This document shows positions 35,701 through 46,340 of a DNA stretch of 48,216 nucleotides, piece by piece. This stretch comes from Welwitschia mirabilis (lineage: Eukaryota; Gnetophyta; Gnetopsida; Welwitschiales): assembly GCA_051453625.1 (NCBI GenBank), contig JBOZIK010000001.1, positions 75,891,161-75,939,376 of the forward strand, in the 5' to 3' direction. Position numbers and translations under genes: made by a program. Below the pieces are notes generated by a model that did no database searches, was not told where the DNA came from, and was given only the letters and a program-made list of their open reading frames with translations. The number at the start of each line of letters is the position of its first letter. Within the stretch, counting starts at the first letter, position 1.

Positions 35701-38700
35701 GTGTTACATCTAGCTTAGAATTCATATTCCATGTTACAATTAAACATCATTATTGATTAATATAAAAGATAAGATTATTTGTTATGAGTTAACATAAAAG
35801 ATCAGATTTTTTATTAAATATGAAATGCATTAATAATAAAACTAATGAAATATCAAATTTTGTATATGGACATCAATTGCAAGAAAAAAAACATGTATAA
35901 TAGAAATAACCTTATAACTTAATTTAATCTTAAAATGAATATTACCAATTTCTACAGCAATACCTTAATGATGATAGATCATTATATTCAATGATTCATG
36001 CATCAAAATAATAGCTCTCTAGTCTTAAGCACTTAAAAGAAAGCCATGTGAATAATAACAATGATAAAGAGTAATTGTTAATTATATAAAAGTTATCACA
36101 TACTTTTAATCATAAGCATGTTTATGGTATATAGACAACTATGGTTTAGGCATATCAATACTTCTAATAAGGATTTGTAAAACCTTGGTTATAATAAAAG
36201 TAGGTAACTATCCTATGCATCTCTTAATTTGGTCAAATGATTTTACATTGATTTCTAAAACTAACAAAGGTTTATAAAATATTATAAACATTTTTAATAA
36301 TTTTTATCAGTAATCTACAATGAAAATTAATATTAAAAACAAAGATATAGTTTTTAGCACCTATTAGGATGATTGTTTTTTTAATTAGAAAATGAACATG
36401 TTTCAAATTTTTTCTCGTATAAATGCTCATGCTCGAAATGCTCTAGCATTTTTACATGAGATAAATTCATCACTCAAAGAGTCAATGGAGTTATGAAACC
36501 CTTATTTTCCTTGAGAAATAAGTGTAGAGAAAAGGTAATCTTCTATTTCAATGCTTATTTATAACTTTTCATGCTACTATTCAACCAACAATACTATGCA
36601 TTTTTTGATAGTTAAATAGTGGTTGAAAATAAATGAATTTAATAAAATTTATTATTGAACTAATTTCAAGAAAACACCAAACAAAGGATGATAATATATT
36701 TCTCAAAGTTGAATTGACACCTTTAGAAGTACGAATTATTTGTCAAATTTGAACTGATATTCATAATCTCTTATAACCTACTTTAATAAATTTTCTTAAA
36801 GAGATAGCCATGTAACCCTAGAAAAAGGTTTATGTTATCATGAATAGATTTGCTTTAATAAATGAAATATTTTAAACCATTTTTTTAAAATTGTGATCTT
36901 AAACAATTTTAATACATTGTGTACTAAAGTTTAGAAATTTAAAAGTTTATCAAATAAAAATTTATCAAAATTTTAGAAATTAAAAGGGATTTCACACTCA
37001 AAATGCTTAGTGTTCGTAATTTCTATAGAAGTATAAACACCTTAATTACCCAAATGAATGATTTAACTAAGCCTAGGACCTCATAGTGTGCCAAATGAGC
37101 ACATCTAAAGTTCTAAACAATAACCTCATAGATGGAGGACAATTAACACACTAGTTGGAATAGCATCCCATTGAAAAATTTTTAGAAATTGAAGAATTTA
37201 TTAATTACATGTCATTCTGGTATTAGAAGTTAAAATAATTATTACTTTTACTTAACTAACTAACATTTAACTAAAGTCTAGAATTTAATTTTATTAATTA
37301 GATTTTTGAAAGAGATAAAACTTTATGGATGTTCTTGGTTTCAATGTTCTTCAGTGTATAATAAGAAATAAATTTTTATGAATCTTATTTCTTTTTCCCA
37401 TGCTCCTTTTGGTTTAGCAACATCGCTAATATCATGTATGCTTGGGACTTGTAGAGAATTCTAGGAGGTATAAGTTATAAAAATTCTTCAATTACTAGAA
37501 GATTATAACTGTCATAAACAAAACATGGATAAGTTCAATGTGTTATTATCTAATCATTTTTAAAAATTAGGTGAATCTTAATGGAATGGCATTGCCTAAT
37601 TGTTACTCATACTTTGGCAGAGGATTGGGATCCACTTTATTGTCCATCCATTTTCTTTCATTACTAATGATATTCAATGTGCGATTATTTATTTAAAACC
37701 TCTTCATGTTTTTTTCACTTGTATTCTTATTTTCACTCTAAGTAATGTTATTTTTTACCTAAAATATTATGTCCATGTTTTTGTTGCATTAAATGATAGC
37801 AGATGGAGTTTGAAACGATGAAATTTTTGAAGTTAGTAGAAAATCGTTATAGAGAAAAGGAAAGATAGCCTTTATGCATAAGATGGGAGTGGAAGATTAC
37901 CCAAGGATGCATAAGAGGGTGGTAAGGAACCATTAAATGTCACATAGAAGGCCTACTAGATGATCATTGCAAGTTGCATGGGATAGAGAGTTAAAAATGA
38001 TCACAAGTTGTATGGAAACAAAAGTGGAAACACCATTATAATAGAGCTACTTTGGCCACCAACATAACAATCATGATTTAAGGTTAGTAATGTAGGTAGG
38101 GAAGTTCTAAAATATAATTATTTTTAACATTGAAAAGAGTAATTTTTGGAAAGGATTTTTAATGAAAAAAGATGATTACCTTTATGAATGTTAGGGTTGT
38201 TTGGATAATTCTAGTAGTTATAAGTTTGAGAGGTTATAGAATCACTAGAATATTTTAGAATCCATAAAGAAATCACTACTAGGTTCAATGTAGCCCTGTT
38301 AATCCATTTATGTAAATTTGGTGAATCTTGATGAAATGGTCTTGCCTAATCATTTTCCTTGGTTTGATTTGGTGAGGGAGTGGGGGTAACTGGGATTCAC
38401 TTTATTGTGTATCTACTTCCTTTCATTGTTGATGTCCTTTGATGCAAAGTTATTTATTTGAAACTTTGTTCAGGATTTCTTTGCCTATGTATTTGTTTTT
38501 GCTTCAGTTGTTGTTATGTTTTGGCCAAAACACTACATGCACACTTCTTGCTACATCACTTTCCCTCACCTACAGATCCATACAAAATAGAATTTCCATG
38601 ATAATAATATTAAAAAAGATGTTGATAAAAGGGTTTAGGCCTAAGATACTACATACTATAGAGCTTAGTAGGGCTTCTAATGCTTCACGTTTTTTTCCAT

Positions 38701-39049
38701 TTTGTAATTGCAATACTTATATTTTTTTCAGTTTTGAAGGAAAGTGGCTAATCTTTTCATTGTTTCAAAAGAAGTACAAGTTTATCACAATTTGCAATTG
38801 CTTAAAATATCAAACTTAAAAGCTTTCATGACCCCATCTCCCTCAAAAGTATGACTACCTATAGAAATATGCAATATTTCGCAAAATACTTAAGTGAGAC
38901 ATCCAAAAGTTTTAAACATACATCCTCAAGGATAGAAAATGTATGTCAAAATGATTAAACTATAACCCATTCACATTTTTGAAAGATGTTACTACCACTC
39001 CATTATAAGTCTTAGGGTATCGCAATCATAAACAAAGCATGAATCACTT
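32766..39049. repeat. Tandem array, unit 3 A block
   Basis: Third copy of the A block. It begins after the LINE tail, as unit 2 does (TTTTATG..CAAATTTTTTA near 32764 and its counterpart at 25020), and continues without interruption into the TPS promoter. It has a C-rich pyrimidine tract at about 33470-33600, like unit 1, and a small private duplication near 34423-34440. ORFs such as 33363-33710 and 38439-38819 are low-complexity or hydrophobic and lack any recognisable domain. Of the three copies, this one has the fewest obvious large deletions. Confidence 0.88.
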
Positions 39050-39440
39050 CTCAGGTTTTATGTGTACCTACTTTTATAAACAAGTCATCTTTGGTTTAAA
39101 AAGCGACTTTTATAAACAGCATCCCATGGAATTTCAACCCTCGCCTCCCTCGAGCACACCATATGCGGGTGAGCAATAGCAGGACGGAGTGGGCGATAAA
39201 AGGAAACCAAATAATTTAGTCCATGCATCTCGTACACATTTTTTGAAACTCATTGACGTTTGCATTGTTTATTCTAGTTTGTCTGCTAAAAAATGAGTGG
39301 AGCGTGTGTAGCCACAAAATTTTACCGCTGAGACACTGGAGGGGCAGAATACTTTCTTCGCTTCGCCGTGTTCCGCTTCGTACGGCGTGGTTGGCACGTG
39401 TGTCACGCAAGTAAGTGTTTTTGTCTTTCACAAGAAAATG
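39050..39440 (+). promoter_or_regulatory. TPS distal promoter and putative untranslated exon
   Basis: TATAAA occurs at 39075-39080 and 39111-39116. A CpG-rich segment (about 39310-39410) ends in CACGCAA|GTAAGT, a strong plant 5' splice site at 39411. With the TTTGCAG acceptor ending at 39621 it would define a 211-nt 5'-UTR intron. The same two sites are kept in the pseudogene copy (intron of 93 nt there). A CACGTG G-box lies at 39395-39400. This arrangement is inferred from sequence alone. Confidence 0.5.
39293..39331 (+). other. Possible upstream ORF of the TPS gene (12 codons)
   Basis: ATG to TGA encodes a peptide MSGACVATKFYR. The pseudogene copy has an equivalent at 23817-23852 (MSEACALANYR) with a 3-nt length difference that keeps start and stop in frame. 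If the 5'-UTR exon model is right, this uORF would sit in the leader and could reduce translation. Conservation between only two recent copies is weak support. Confidence 0.35.
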
Positions 39441-39627
39441 GAGTCCGTCGTTTCTGACAATCCTGTCATTTCCCCAGCACGTGCATTGACGTTTTGACCC
39501 CATGAACTTTGAAAAGAATGATCGTCACGCTCACTTCCCTATATATGGACTTCGTTGTCACGTCATTCCCTCCATCCAATACCTGATTAGGGAACTTGAG
39601 CACTGAGGCTTCTGTTTGCAGGAATCG
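39441..39627 (+). promoter_or_regulatory. TPS proximal promoter-like segment
   Basis: Contains a CACGTG G-box (39478-39483), TTGACG (39486-39491) and TTGACC (39494-39499) resembling W-box or TGACG elements, and a TATATAT box (39540-39546) 82 bases before the start codon. Bases 39441-39547 are absent from the pseudogene copy. G-box and W-box sites are commonly found in jasmonate- and defence-responsive promoters; that role here is an inference. The segment could be an alternative promoter or just part of a 5'-UTR intron. Confidence 0.5.
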
Positions 39628-42164
39628 ATGGCGACCGTGAAGTCCGCTGCCGCACCCTTCCCCTGCGAGCCCAGATATGTCTCGCACCCTCGGAGCTCGT
39701 GGGACCATAAACTCATTCAGTCCCTCCGTTCTCCTTTCTCTGTAAATTCAACATTTTTTGCTTGTGTTTTAAGATGTTTTAATTTTCTTTTGAAGTTCTA
39801 GATTTGGTTTTGCATGAAGTGTTAAGTGCCTCTGATATATTGTGATTTCGTTGTACATGAAATTTTTGGTGTTTCAGGATCCTTCTTACCAAGAACGCGC
39901 TCGTTTACTCGTTTCTGAGATCAAAACAATGTTGGGAAACGAGTTGACGAACGTCCATGACGACGTCTTCTATGCCAGTTGGTGTCTTTCTGTCGTGGAC
40001 TCTCTTTTCTCTCTTGGTATTGACCGCCATTTTAAAGACGAAATAACCACAGCCCTAGATTCTGTGCACAGGTGGTTTAACAGCGTGGTTTTCATCCTAC
40101 TTCTTATGAATCACCGTTGATTTATGAAATAACTAACTATATTTCTTTAAATATGTTTTTTAAATTAAAATATGTAGTGTATGGAAGGATTATCAAGCTT
40201 GGCAGTCGTGGTCACCTAATCTCACTTTCACGTCTTTGGCGTTTCGATTGCTTCGTCTGCAACGATACGAGAATGTCTCTCCACGTGAGAATCTACGCCA
40301 AACTATAATTATTTCTGTCGATAACTTCTGAACACTCGAATTATTGCGATAACAAGAAACACGTATTGCGATTAACAGAGGCATTTGAAGCATTCAGACG
40401 TGAGGATGGCGAGTTCACAGACAAAGAGGTGAAGCTCCAAAATGGAAGCCACATTGAAGCTATCACCGTGACACTTCAATTGTTGCGAGCTTCGCAGATT
40501 CAGTTTCCGGGAGAAGTGATTCTGCAAGAGGCCGAGACCTTTGCTGCTGGAATCTTGAGATCCTGGCTTTCCAAGAAATCAGAAGCTGATTATCCTCTTC
40601 ATCTTGTGAAAGAGGCATAACTCGACTGAAATTACTGTAATTTCTTTCTGCGTATTCTCCGTGATGCGTTATTAAAATAAAACAGTGGTGTTGCAGGTTG
40701 AGCATGTATTGGAGTATTCCTGGCACATAAACGTTCCTCGTTGGGAAGCCCGTTCTTACATCGACATTTATGGAGCTAACCAGAACTGGCTCAGGTAACT
40801 GTTTCCATACACCAAAGCCAGCCTTCAGTGCTCAGTTTTCTTGTCTGTTCTTAACTTTGTTTGAATATTTGGACATGGAGTAGCCGCGAGATGAACGAGA
40901 AAATATTAGAACTGGCAAAGCTGGATTACAACATAGTGCAGGCCTTGCATCAAAAAGAGATTCAAGAGTTCCTTAGGTATTACGCCCTTCGACAGTTTAA
41001 TATATATTATCGTTATTAGTTGGAATTTGGAAACTAAGAAATTCATTGAATGAAAAGGTGGTGGGACAGCAAAGAGATATCAAAGTGGGGTTTCTTTAGA
41101 TGTCGGCCAGTGGAGAGCTATTTCTGGCTGACGGGTCCCTTTTTTGAGCCGGAATATTCGGATGCGAGACTCGGAACGGCCAAGGCAATGATTTTGGGAT
41201 ACATGGTCAACGATGTGTATGATACCTGCGCAACCCTGGAAGAAGTCAGCGTCCTTGCTGAGGCCACTAGGAGGTGACACCATATTTTGCAATTATAAAA
41301 GTTAATAATCAATCTTCAGAAAAATAAGCAGATTGAGTATTGAAACCCTGTAACTGCAGATGGGATTTCTCGATGGTGCAGTCGCTGCAGCTTTCACTGA
41401 GGGCGTTCTTTAAGTTCTTCTGCGATACTGTCGAGGAGCTGAGCGAACAGTGCAGCGCGAAGCAGGGCCGCAACATGGATAAATACGTTCGCCAAAAGGT
41501 AAACAAAACTGAATAATAACGGCATCTCTCGGATTATCATGTTTCCCTTTTATGAAACGTAAACAAATGATCTTGCTCTGATACGGAAGATTGCAACATG
41601 GTGCAGTGGGTAGCAATAGTTGACGCCTCGGAAAGGAAAGCCATCTGGCTGGAGAGAGAAGAGATGCCATCACTGGAACAACACCTGAAGAACGGCTCTG
41701 CAACAGTGGGGCTGTGGACTCCAAGCTTTACAGGGAAGCTCCTTGTGTGCGAATCATTTCCAATAGAAGCGCTGGAAAAAGAGCTTATTTCTCCTCCGCC
41801 GATCGACGACATCTGTGGAATGAGCGGTCGAGTTGCAGACGACATAAGCGATTACGAGGAGGGAGACGTTCTGTCGGCAGTATCGCATCTGATGAAGGAG
41901 AACCCGGAGCGAAGCAAAGAAGATGTGGTGGAAGAGCTAAAAGAGACGGTGAGAGAGATGATGAGGGAAGCGAGCAAGCTGTGTCTATCTCCAAACCAAA
42001 ACGACGAAGAGTTCGACGTGCCGTTCAAAGGCAGAAGGGTGGCCTTTGATCTCACTAGAGGAGGTCACTTCGTCTATAAATTCAGAGACGGATGGACTGT
42101 CGGAGGCAAAGAACTGAAGTCTCAGGTTCGGTCAATGCTCTTTGAGAATGTCCCTCTTTACTGA
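39628..42164 (+). CDS. Terpene synthase, sesquiterpene-synthase-like, divergent metal-binding motifs
   Basis: Class I terpene synthases ionise a prenyl diphosphate using Mg2+. Nine exons join in frame to 581-584 residues: 39628-39741, 39878-40071, 40178-40284, 40379-40605 (or 40614), 40697-40794, 40884-40976, 41058-41273, 41360-41498, 41607-42164. The start is the ATG after a TTTGCAG acceptor; it gives MATVKS with no transit-peptide-like region before R16-x8-W25, so a cytosolic location is likely. N-terminal domain blocks include SSWDHKLIQSL, GIDRHFKDEI, FRLLRLQRY, FPGE and LEYSWHINVPRWEARSYID. Catalytic-domain blocks include LELAKLDYNIVQALHQKE, RWW, RCR (RxR), then NDVYD near residue 332 in place of DDxxD. 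The second motif, DDISDYEEGD, departs from (N/D)Dxx(S/T)xxxE. The end reads YKFRDGW..ENVPLY. No DXDD motif or gamma domain is visible. The exon pattern resembles gymnosperm TPS genes with the last intron lost. Product unknown; activity unproven. Confidence 0.92.
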
Positions 42165-42560
42165 AGCTTCCCGGCTTCTCTTGCTTTACCGTTTACTGTT
42201 CTTCAATTTGTGGAATATGGAATAACTTTCCTTTGCTGACAAAGTCTTCCTCCATGTTGAATGAGAAGGGGAATTGCAAGTGTTGTGGGTAAGAGTTGAA
42301 GTGGCATTATGATCATATATATATATATATATAAATAAAGAAGAAAAGAAATAGTATATTAATGGTTGTCAATAAATTTTTTTGCTTTTGTTTTAAATGC
42401 TTTGAATGCATAGGATTGTTTGGAACGACTCATTTTTTGGTATAAAATAGCTTAGAATGTTTTGCTTTACTTGAGTTTTTAAATGGAAAAGTGTTGAGTA
42501 GTCTTTAAATTTAGAAAAAGTTGAGAAAAGATATGATAAGCTAATGCAAGGAGATGAGAG
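42165..42560 (+). other. TPS 3' region with polyadenylation-like signal
   Basis: About 170 bases after the stop codon there is an (AT)n tract (42315-42333) followed by AATAAA at 42334-42339, a plausible polyadenylation signal. CpG content falls away here, marking the end of the gene-like region. No gene is seen in the remaining bases; the minus-strand ORF at 42393-42599 has no recognisable domain. Confidence 0.5.
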
Positions 42561-42567
42561 CTGAAGT

Positions 42568-43400
42568 ACAAATTTAGAAAAGGATAGTAAAGAGACCAAA
42601 AAGAAAGTTAAAGGACTTGAGAGAAGTTTTGAGCAGTGGTAGGTAGCACTTCCCCCTCACTGTGAAACATTTTCCTACAAACTGCATCTGTAAGCTTTAC
42701 AAAACATTCAACTAGAAGTGCCTTAATGAACCAAATCTGCAAGCTACCCTTCACATGAACAGTGAAACACTTTGAGTCTTCATGTTGCACTAACTCATAA
42801 ACATAATAATAATAGCACTCATTATGCTTAGATCTCTCTCTTGAAATTGGATTTTCTGCCATAAATGTTGGACTAGCATTATCAAAAAATAGTTTAATTG
42901 GTTCTTGTTATTTAAATAGGAGATCATCAAGAATTCTTTCAAGCCAAACTCCTTCATAGCATTGATGACACATGGCTAAGAGAAATACAAATTTAGAAAA
43001 GAACTAGAGAAAGGGCTAACAAGAAACTTTGAGAATTGGAGAGAAGTTTTGAGTAGTGGTAGTTGATATTCTTCCCTTACTATGAAATATCTTCATCACC
43101 ACCTACATCTATAAGATTTCTTAAGCATTCATTTAAAGTGGACAAATCTATGAGTTGATCTTAAAATGAATAATGAATCATTTTTAGCCTCTTGGGTTAC
43201 ACTGGCTTATAAGCATAATGATAATGAAGCTCGACATGCTTATATCTCTATCTTAATTAAATAAAAAAAGATTTTTTGAGGTAAACGTTGCACTAGAATT
43301 ATCACAAAATAGTTTAATTAGTTTTCCTTATTTAAACTAGAGATCATCTAGAATTATTCCAAGGCGAACTCCTTTACAACATGCATGACATCTAGCAACA
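42568..43400. repeat. Tandem duplication, 419-bp unit, within the copia remnant
   Basis: ACAAATTTAGAAAAG occurs at 42568 and 42987, and similarity continues through both units (for example GAGAGAAGTTTTGAG and AATAGTTTAATT). The RNase H C-terminal segment is therefore present twice in a row on the minus strand. The second copy (42987-43400) is the more decayed. Confidence 0.85.
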
Positions 43401-44620
43401 TAATTTGCTTAAGCTAACATAAAGCTCTTATTGACTCTTCCTTTAAATGTCATGCAATTGTTCATGATTCCAATCTAAAAACAAGAAGTGCTTTTCTTGT
43501 CACCAATATTACTTGCTCAATCATTTAAAAAGAATAAAAACCAACAAATTTGCATGAGTCTAATTTTTTATAAATAAATAAAAAATCCTAGTTTCCTTAA
43601 GATATGATTAGTTACTTTCTAATGATGTTCATGTAGAAATTTTTCCCCTATCTAGATAACAATATTAATATAAAAGAAATATTAAGTCATGTAATTGATG
43701 TATACATGAGACTATAAATTAAACTTTTATACATTGTAGCATTAACTCTAGGACTGCTATTTATTTTCCTTAACTTTTGGCTAAAAATCAAAGATGTGAA
43801 AAATGATTTACAATTTTCCATAGTAAATCTCTTAAGAAAATCAAACGCATTATGCTAAGAGATAGAGATTAAAATATCATTTTATTTAACTTCACATTCA
43901 AAAAAAAAACTCAAATTTTAGATTGTTAAGATATTAGATCCTTTTAGCATGTAAACTTCAAATTCATCTAATGTTTAGGATAGCTTCCTATGCAAATTAA
44001 GTCATTCATATATAAATAAATAATAGTGATTTCCCCCTATAAAGGTTTAACATTAATTTCTTCAAACTTACTTTGGATAAAAACTATTTTATAAAAAATA
44101 AATGTCAATTCTAGAATACTATGCATAATGAGCTTGTCTTAATCTATAGTAAACTTTATTTAACTTATACATAAAATTTTAGTTTCCTTTAATGATTTAT
44201 GGAATGGGTTATTGAACATAAATATTTTTTTCAAGATAATCATTTAAGAAAGATTCTTAAGATTAAGATATTTAATTTTTAATTATTTTATATAATGCAA
44301 GTAACAATCAATCTAATAGTTTTTAATTTTGCAACTATAAAAAAGGTTTTAAAAAAGTCTCAATGAAAAGCTTATGAAAAAGCATATGATAGCAACCTTT
44401 TTTTATATTTGTTAATGTTAGTATCTAGATTTCTTCTTAACTTACAATGCCATTTTACAATTATAACCCTTTTACCTTCTCTAAGTCTTATTAACATCCA
44501 AGTTTTATTCTCTTCAATTGTACCAACTTTCTCATGCATGGACTTTGTCTACTTAAATTTGTCTTTAGCTTTTTGATAAGGCATTGATTCATCTTTGACA
44601 TGTTCAAATAAAGAAACATG
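42568..44620 (-). mobile_element. Ty1/copia pol remnant, minus strand
   Basis: Read on the minus strand, 44600-44400 gives GTIEENKTWMLIRLREGKR followed by a KW pair. That is the start of copia RT (family: 'LExNxTWELVxLPxGKxxIGCKWVYK'). At the other end, 42862-42608 gives NPISRERSKHNECYYYYVYE, then LVQHED, then FIKALLVECFVKL. That is the end of copia RNase H ('NPxFHxRTKHIExxYHxVRE ... FTKALPxxxF'). The middle is eroded by stops and frameshifts. No LTRs were identified. Confidence 0.83.
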
Positions 44621-44699
44621 CATAAATTTGTTGTTATAAGATAATTATCTATAAACATCAAATATAATTTGTAACTTTTTTAGAGTTACCTCATGATTT

Positions 44700-46340
44700 A
44701 TAAATAAGAAAATTCATTAGAAGATCCTCTACTTGAAGAAGAAGATGTACATGAATAATGTAAAGAACTAATGCCAAAATTTTAAATGAAGAATTGCAGA
44801 ACCTAAACATTGATGAAGGTGAAGGACATTGAGGAGTCTATACTAGAGGAATGTTAAGAAGATTCCAAGAAAATGATGATAATGCATTTTCTTTTGATAA
44901 TGAAACATTATCAAAAGTTTCATAAATGGTATGTAGATGCTTTAGGTAATCCTTTATGAAACGAGGCTATGCAAAAAAGTACAACATGATGATCAAATGA
45001 GGAGTGTTGTAAATAGTATTAATACATGAAAATGTTTTAAATATTATTGGTTTTAAATGGTTCTTCACTAGAAATATAGAGGGAGATGGAACATTAATAA
45101 AAAAAAAGGCTTGAATTATTACTTGTATTGTTTCATACATTAAAGGTATTGATTATGAAAAAAACATTTAATTCAACTATAATAATGGAAACATTTTATG
45201 TACTTCTACTTGTTATGGTAAAAATGAAATGAAAGTTGTATTAGATTGATGTGAAGTCTACCTTTTTATGTCATACATTGGAGACTAAAATCTATGTGTA
45301 GTAACCATAAGGTTTTAATGTCAAAACTAGAAATGTATGTAGATTAATCAAGTATCTATATAGATTACATCAATCTCCTAGAATTTGATACCAAGTGTTT
45401 ATTAAGTTTATTTTGAATAATATATTTTGCAATTCTCCCCAACATGTAAATCTTTTAATGAAATTTAATAACATAGAAGTTGTCTTAGGTCTAGCCTTTC
45501 ATGTGGATGATCCTTTATTAATAAGGAAGAATGAAGTACTAAAATATTTGGCCCAACACTTTCAATTATCTAAAATATATGAAGCCCATTAGTATCTTGA
45601 TATGAAGATACGTCAAGATCATAATGTGTGAAGTCCATTATTATCTTAGTATGAAGATATGTTAAGATCATATATATAGTAAATGCTTAGAAAACTTTGA
45701 TATTTAACTAATACTAGGTTAAATATTTAGATGAAAGTCAATTTACTTTTAATATTCTTGATCGAACCAATGAAGTTTTACATGTTAACCATTATTCAAA
45801 AATTGAAATGCTTAAAGATAATCATGGAGTAGAGTTTAATATTTTAGAAATAAAAGAATAATCTTATGTCTTATACTAATGATGATTTTGATGAAGGTTA
45901 TATTATGGGAAACTCCAGGTCTAATTACATCATTTACCTAGGGAAATCCATCATATCATCAATAAGTACCAAGCAAAATGATATTTTTAAATTTATAATA
46001 GAAGTGAAGTATTCTATCCTAAGTGTGATAATTGACAATGTTCTTGAATTCTAGAACCTATATTAAGCTCTACATATTAATGTGAGAAATCCAATGGTCT
46101 ACTCATATAGCAAAGATGTAATATATACTATAACTTGATTGACAGTGAAAAGATGGAAATTTTTAAGAATTATATCGATGGTACAGTAAACAACTATGAA
46201 ACTAGAAGATTTGAAGTTTATTGTGTCAAATCTGTATTTAATCTAGTAGATGATTTCATCAGGCTATTTAACATAGAGAAATTTGAAAATCTTGTTAAGT
46301 TGCTTAATTTCACATTACATTATTCTAAATGATAGGATGT
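44700..46340 (+). mobile_element. Ty1/copia pol remnant, plus strand
   Basis: Through stops and frameshifts, 45055-45110 reads WFFTRNIEGDGTLIKKKA (copia RT start). A GIDYE block follows at ~45150 and an RLRQSPREWYQ-like block near 45365-45400. The open piece 45395-45592 carries FHVDDPLLIRKNE (catalytic YVDD box, first residue His). RNase H follows: 45866-46054 contains NDDFDEGY, YIIYLGKSIISSISTKQNDI and EVKYSILS, then VRNPMVYSYS near 46083. Ty1/copia is indicated by these RT and RNase H block types. The element is defective, and its 5' portion (gag, integrase) is not visible. Confidence 0.85.

Noticed and set aside
40117-40308. 63-codon plus-strand ORF across TPS exon 3
   Set aside because: Wrong frame; the TPS frame (VWKDYQAW..FRLLRLQ) matches the family and is bounded by good splice sites at 40178 and 40285.
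41410-42055. Several ORFs on the minus strand and in other frames over the TPS exons
   Set aside because: They are shadows of the GC-richer TPS coding frame and carry no domain features.
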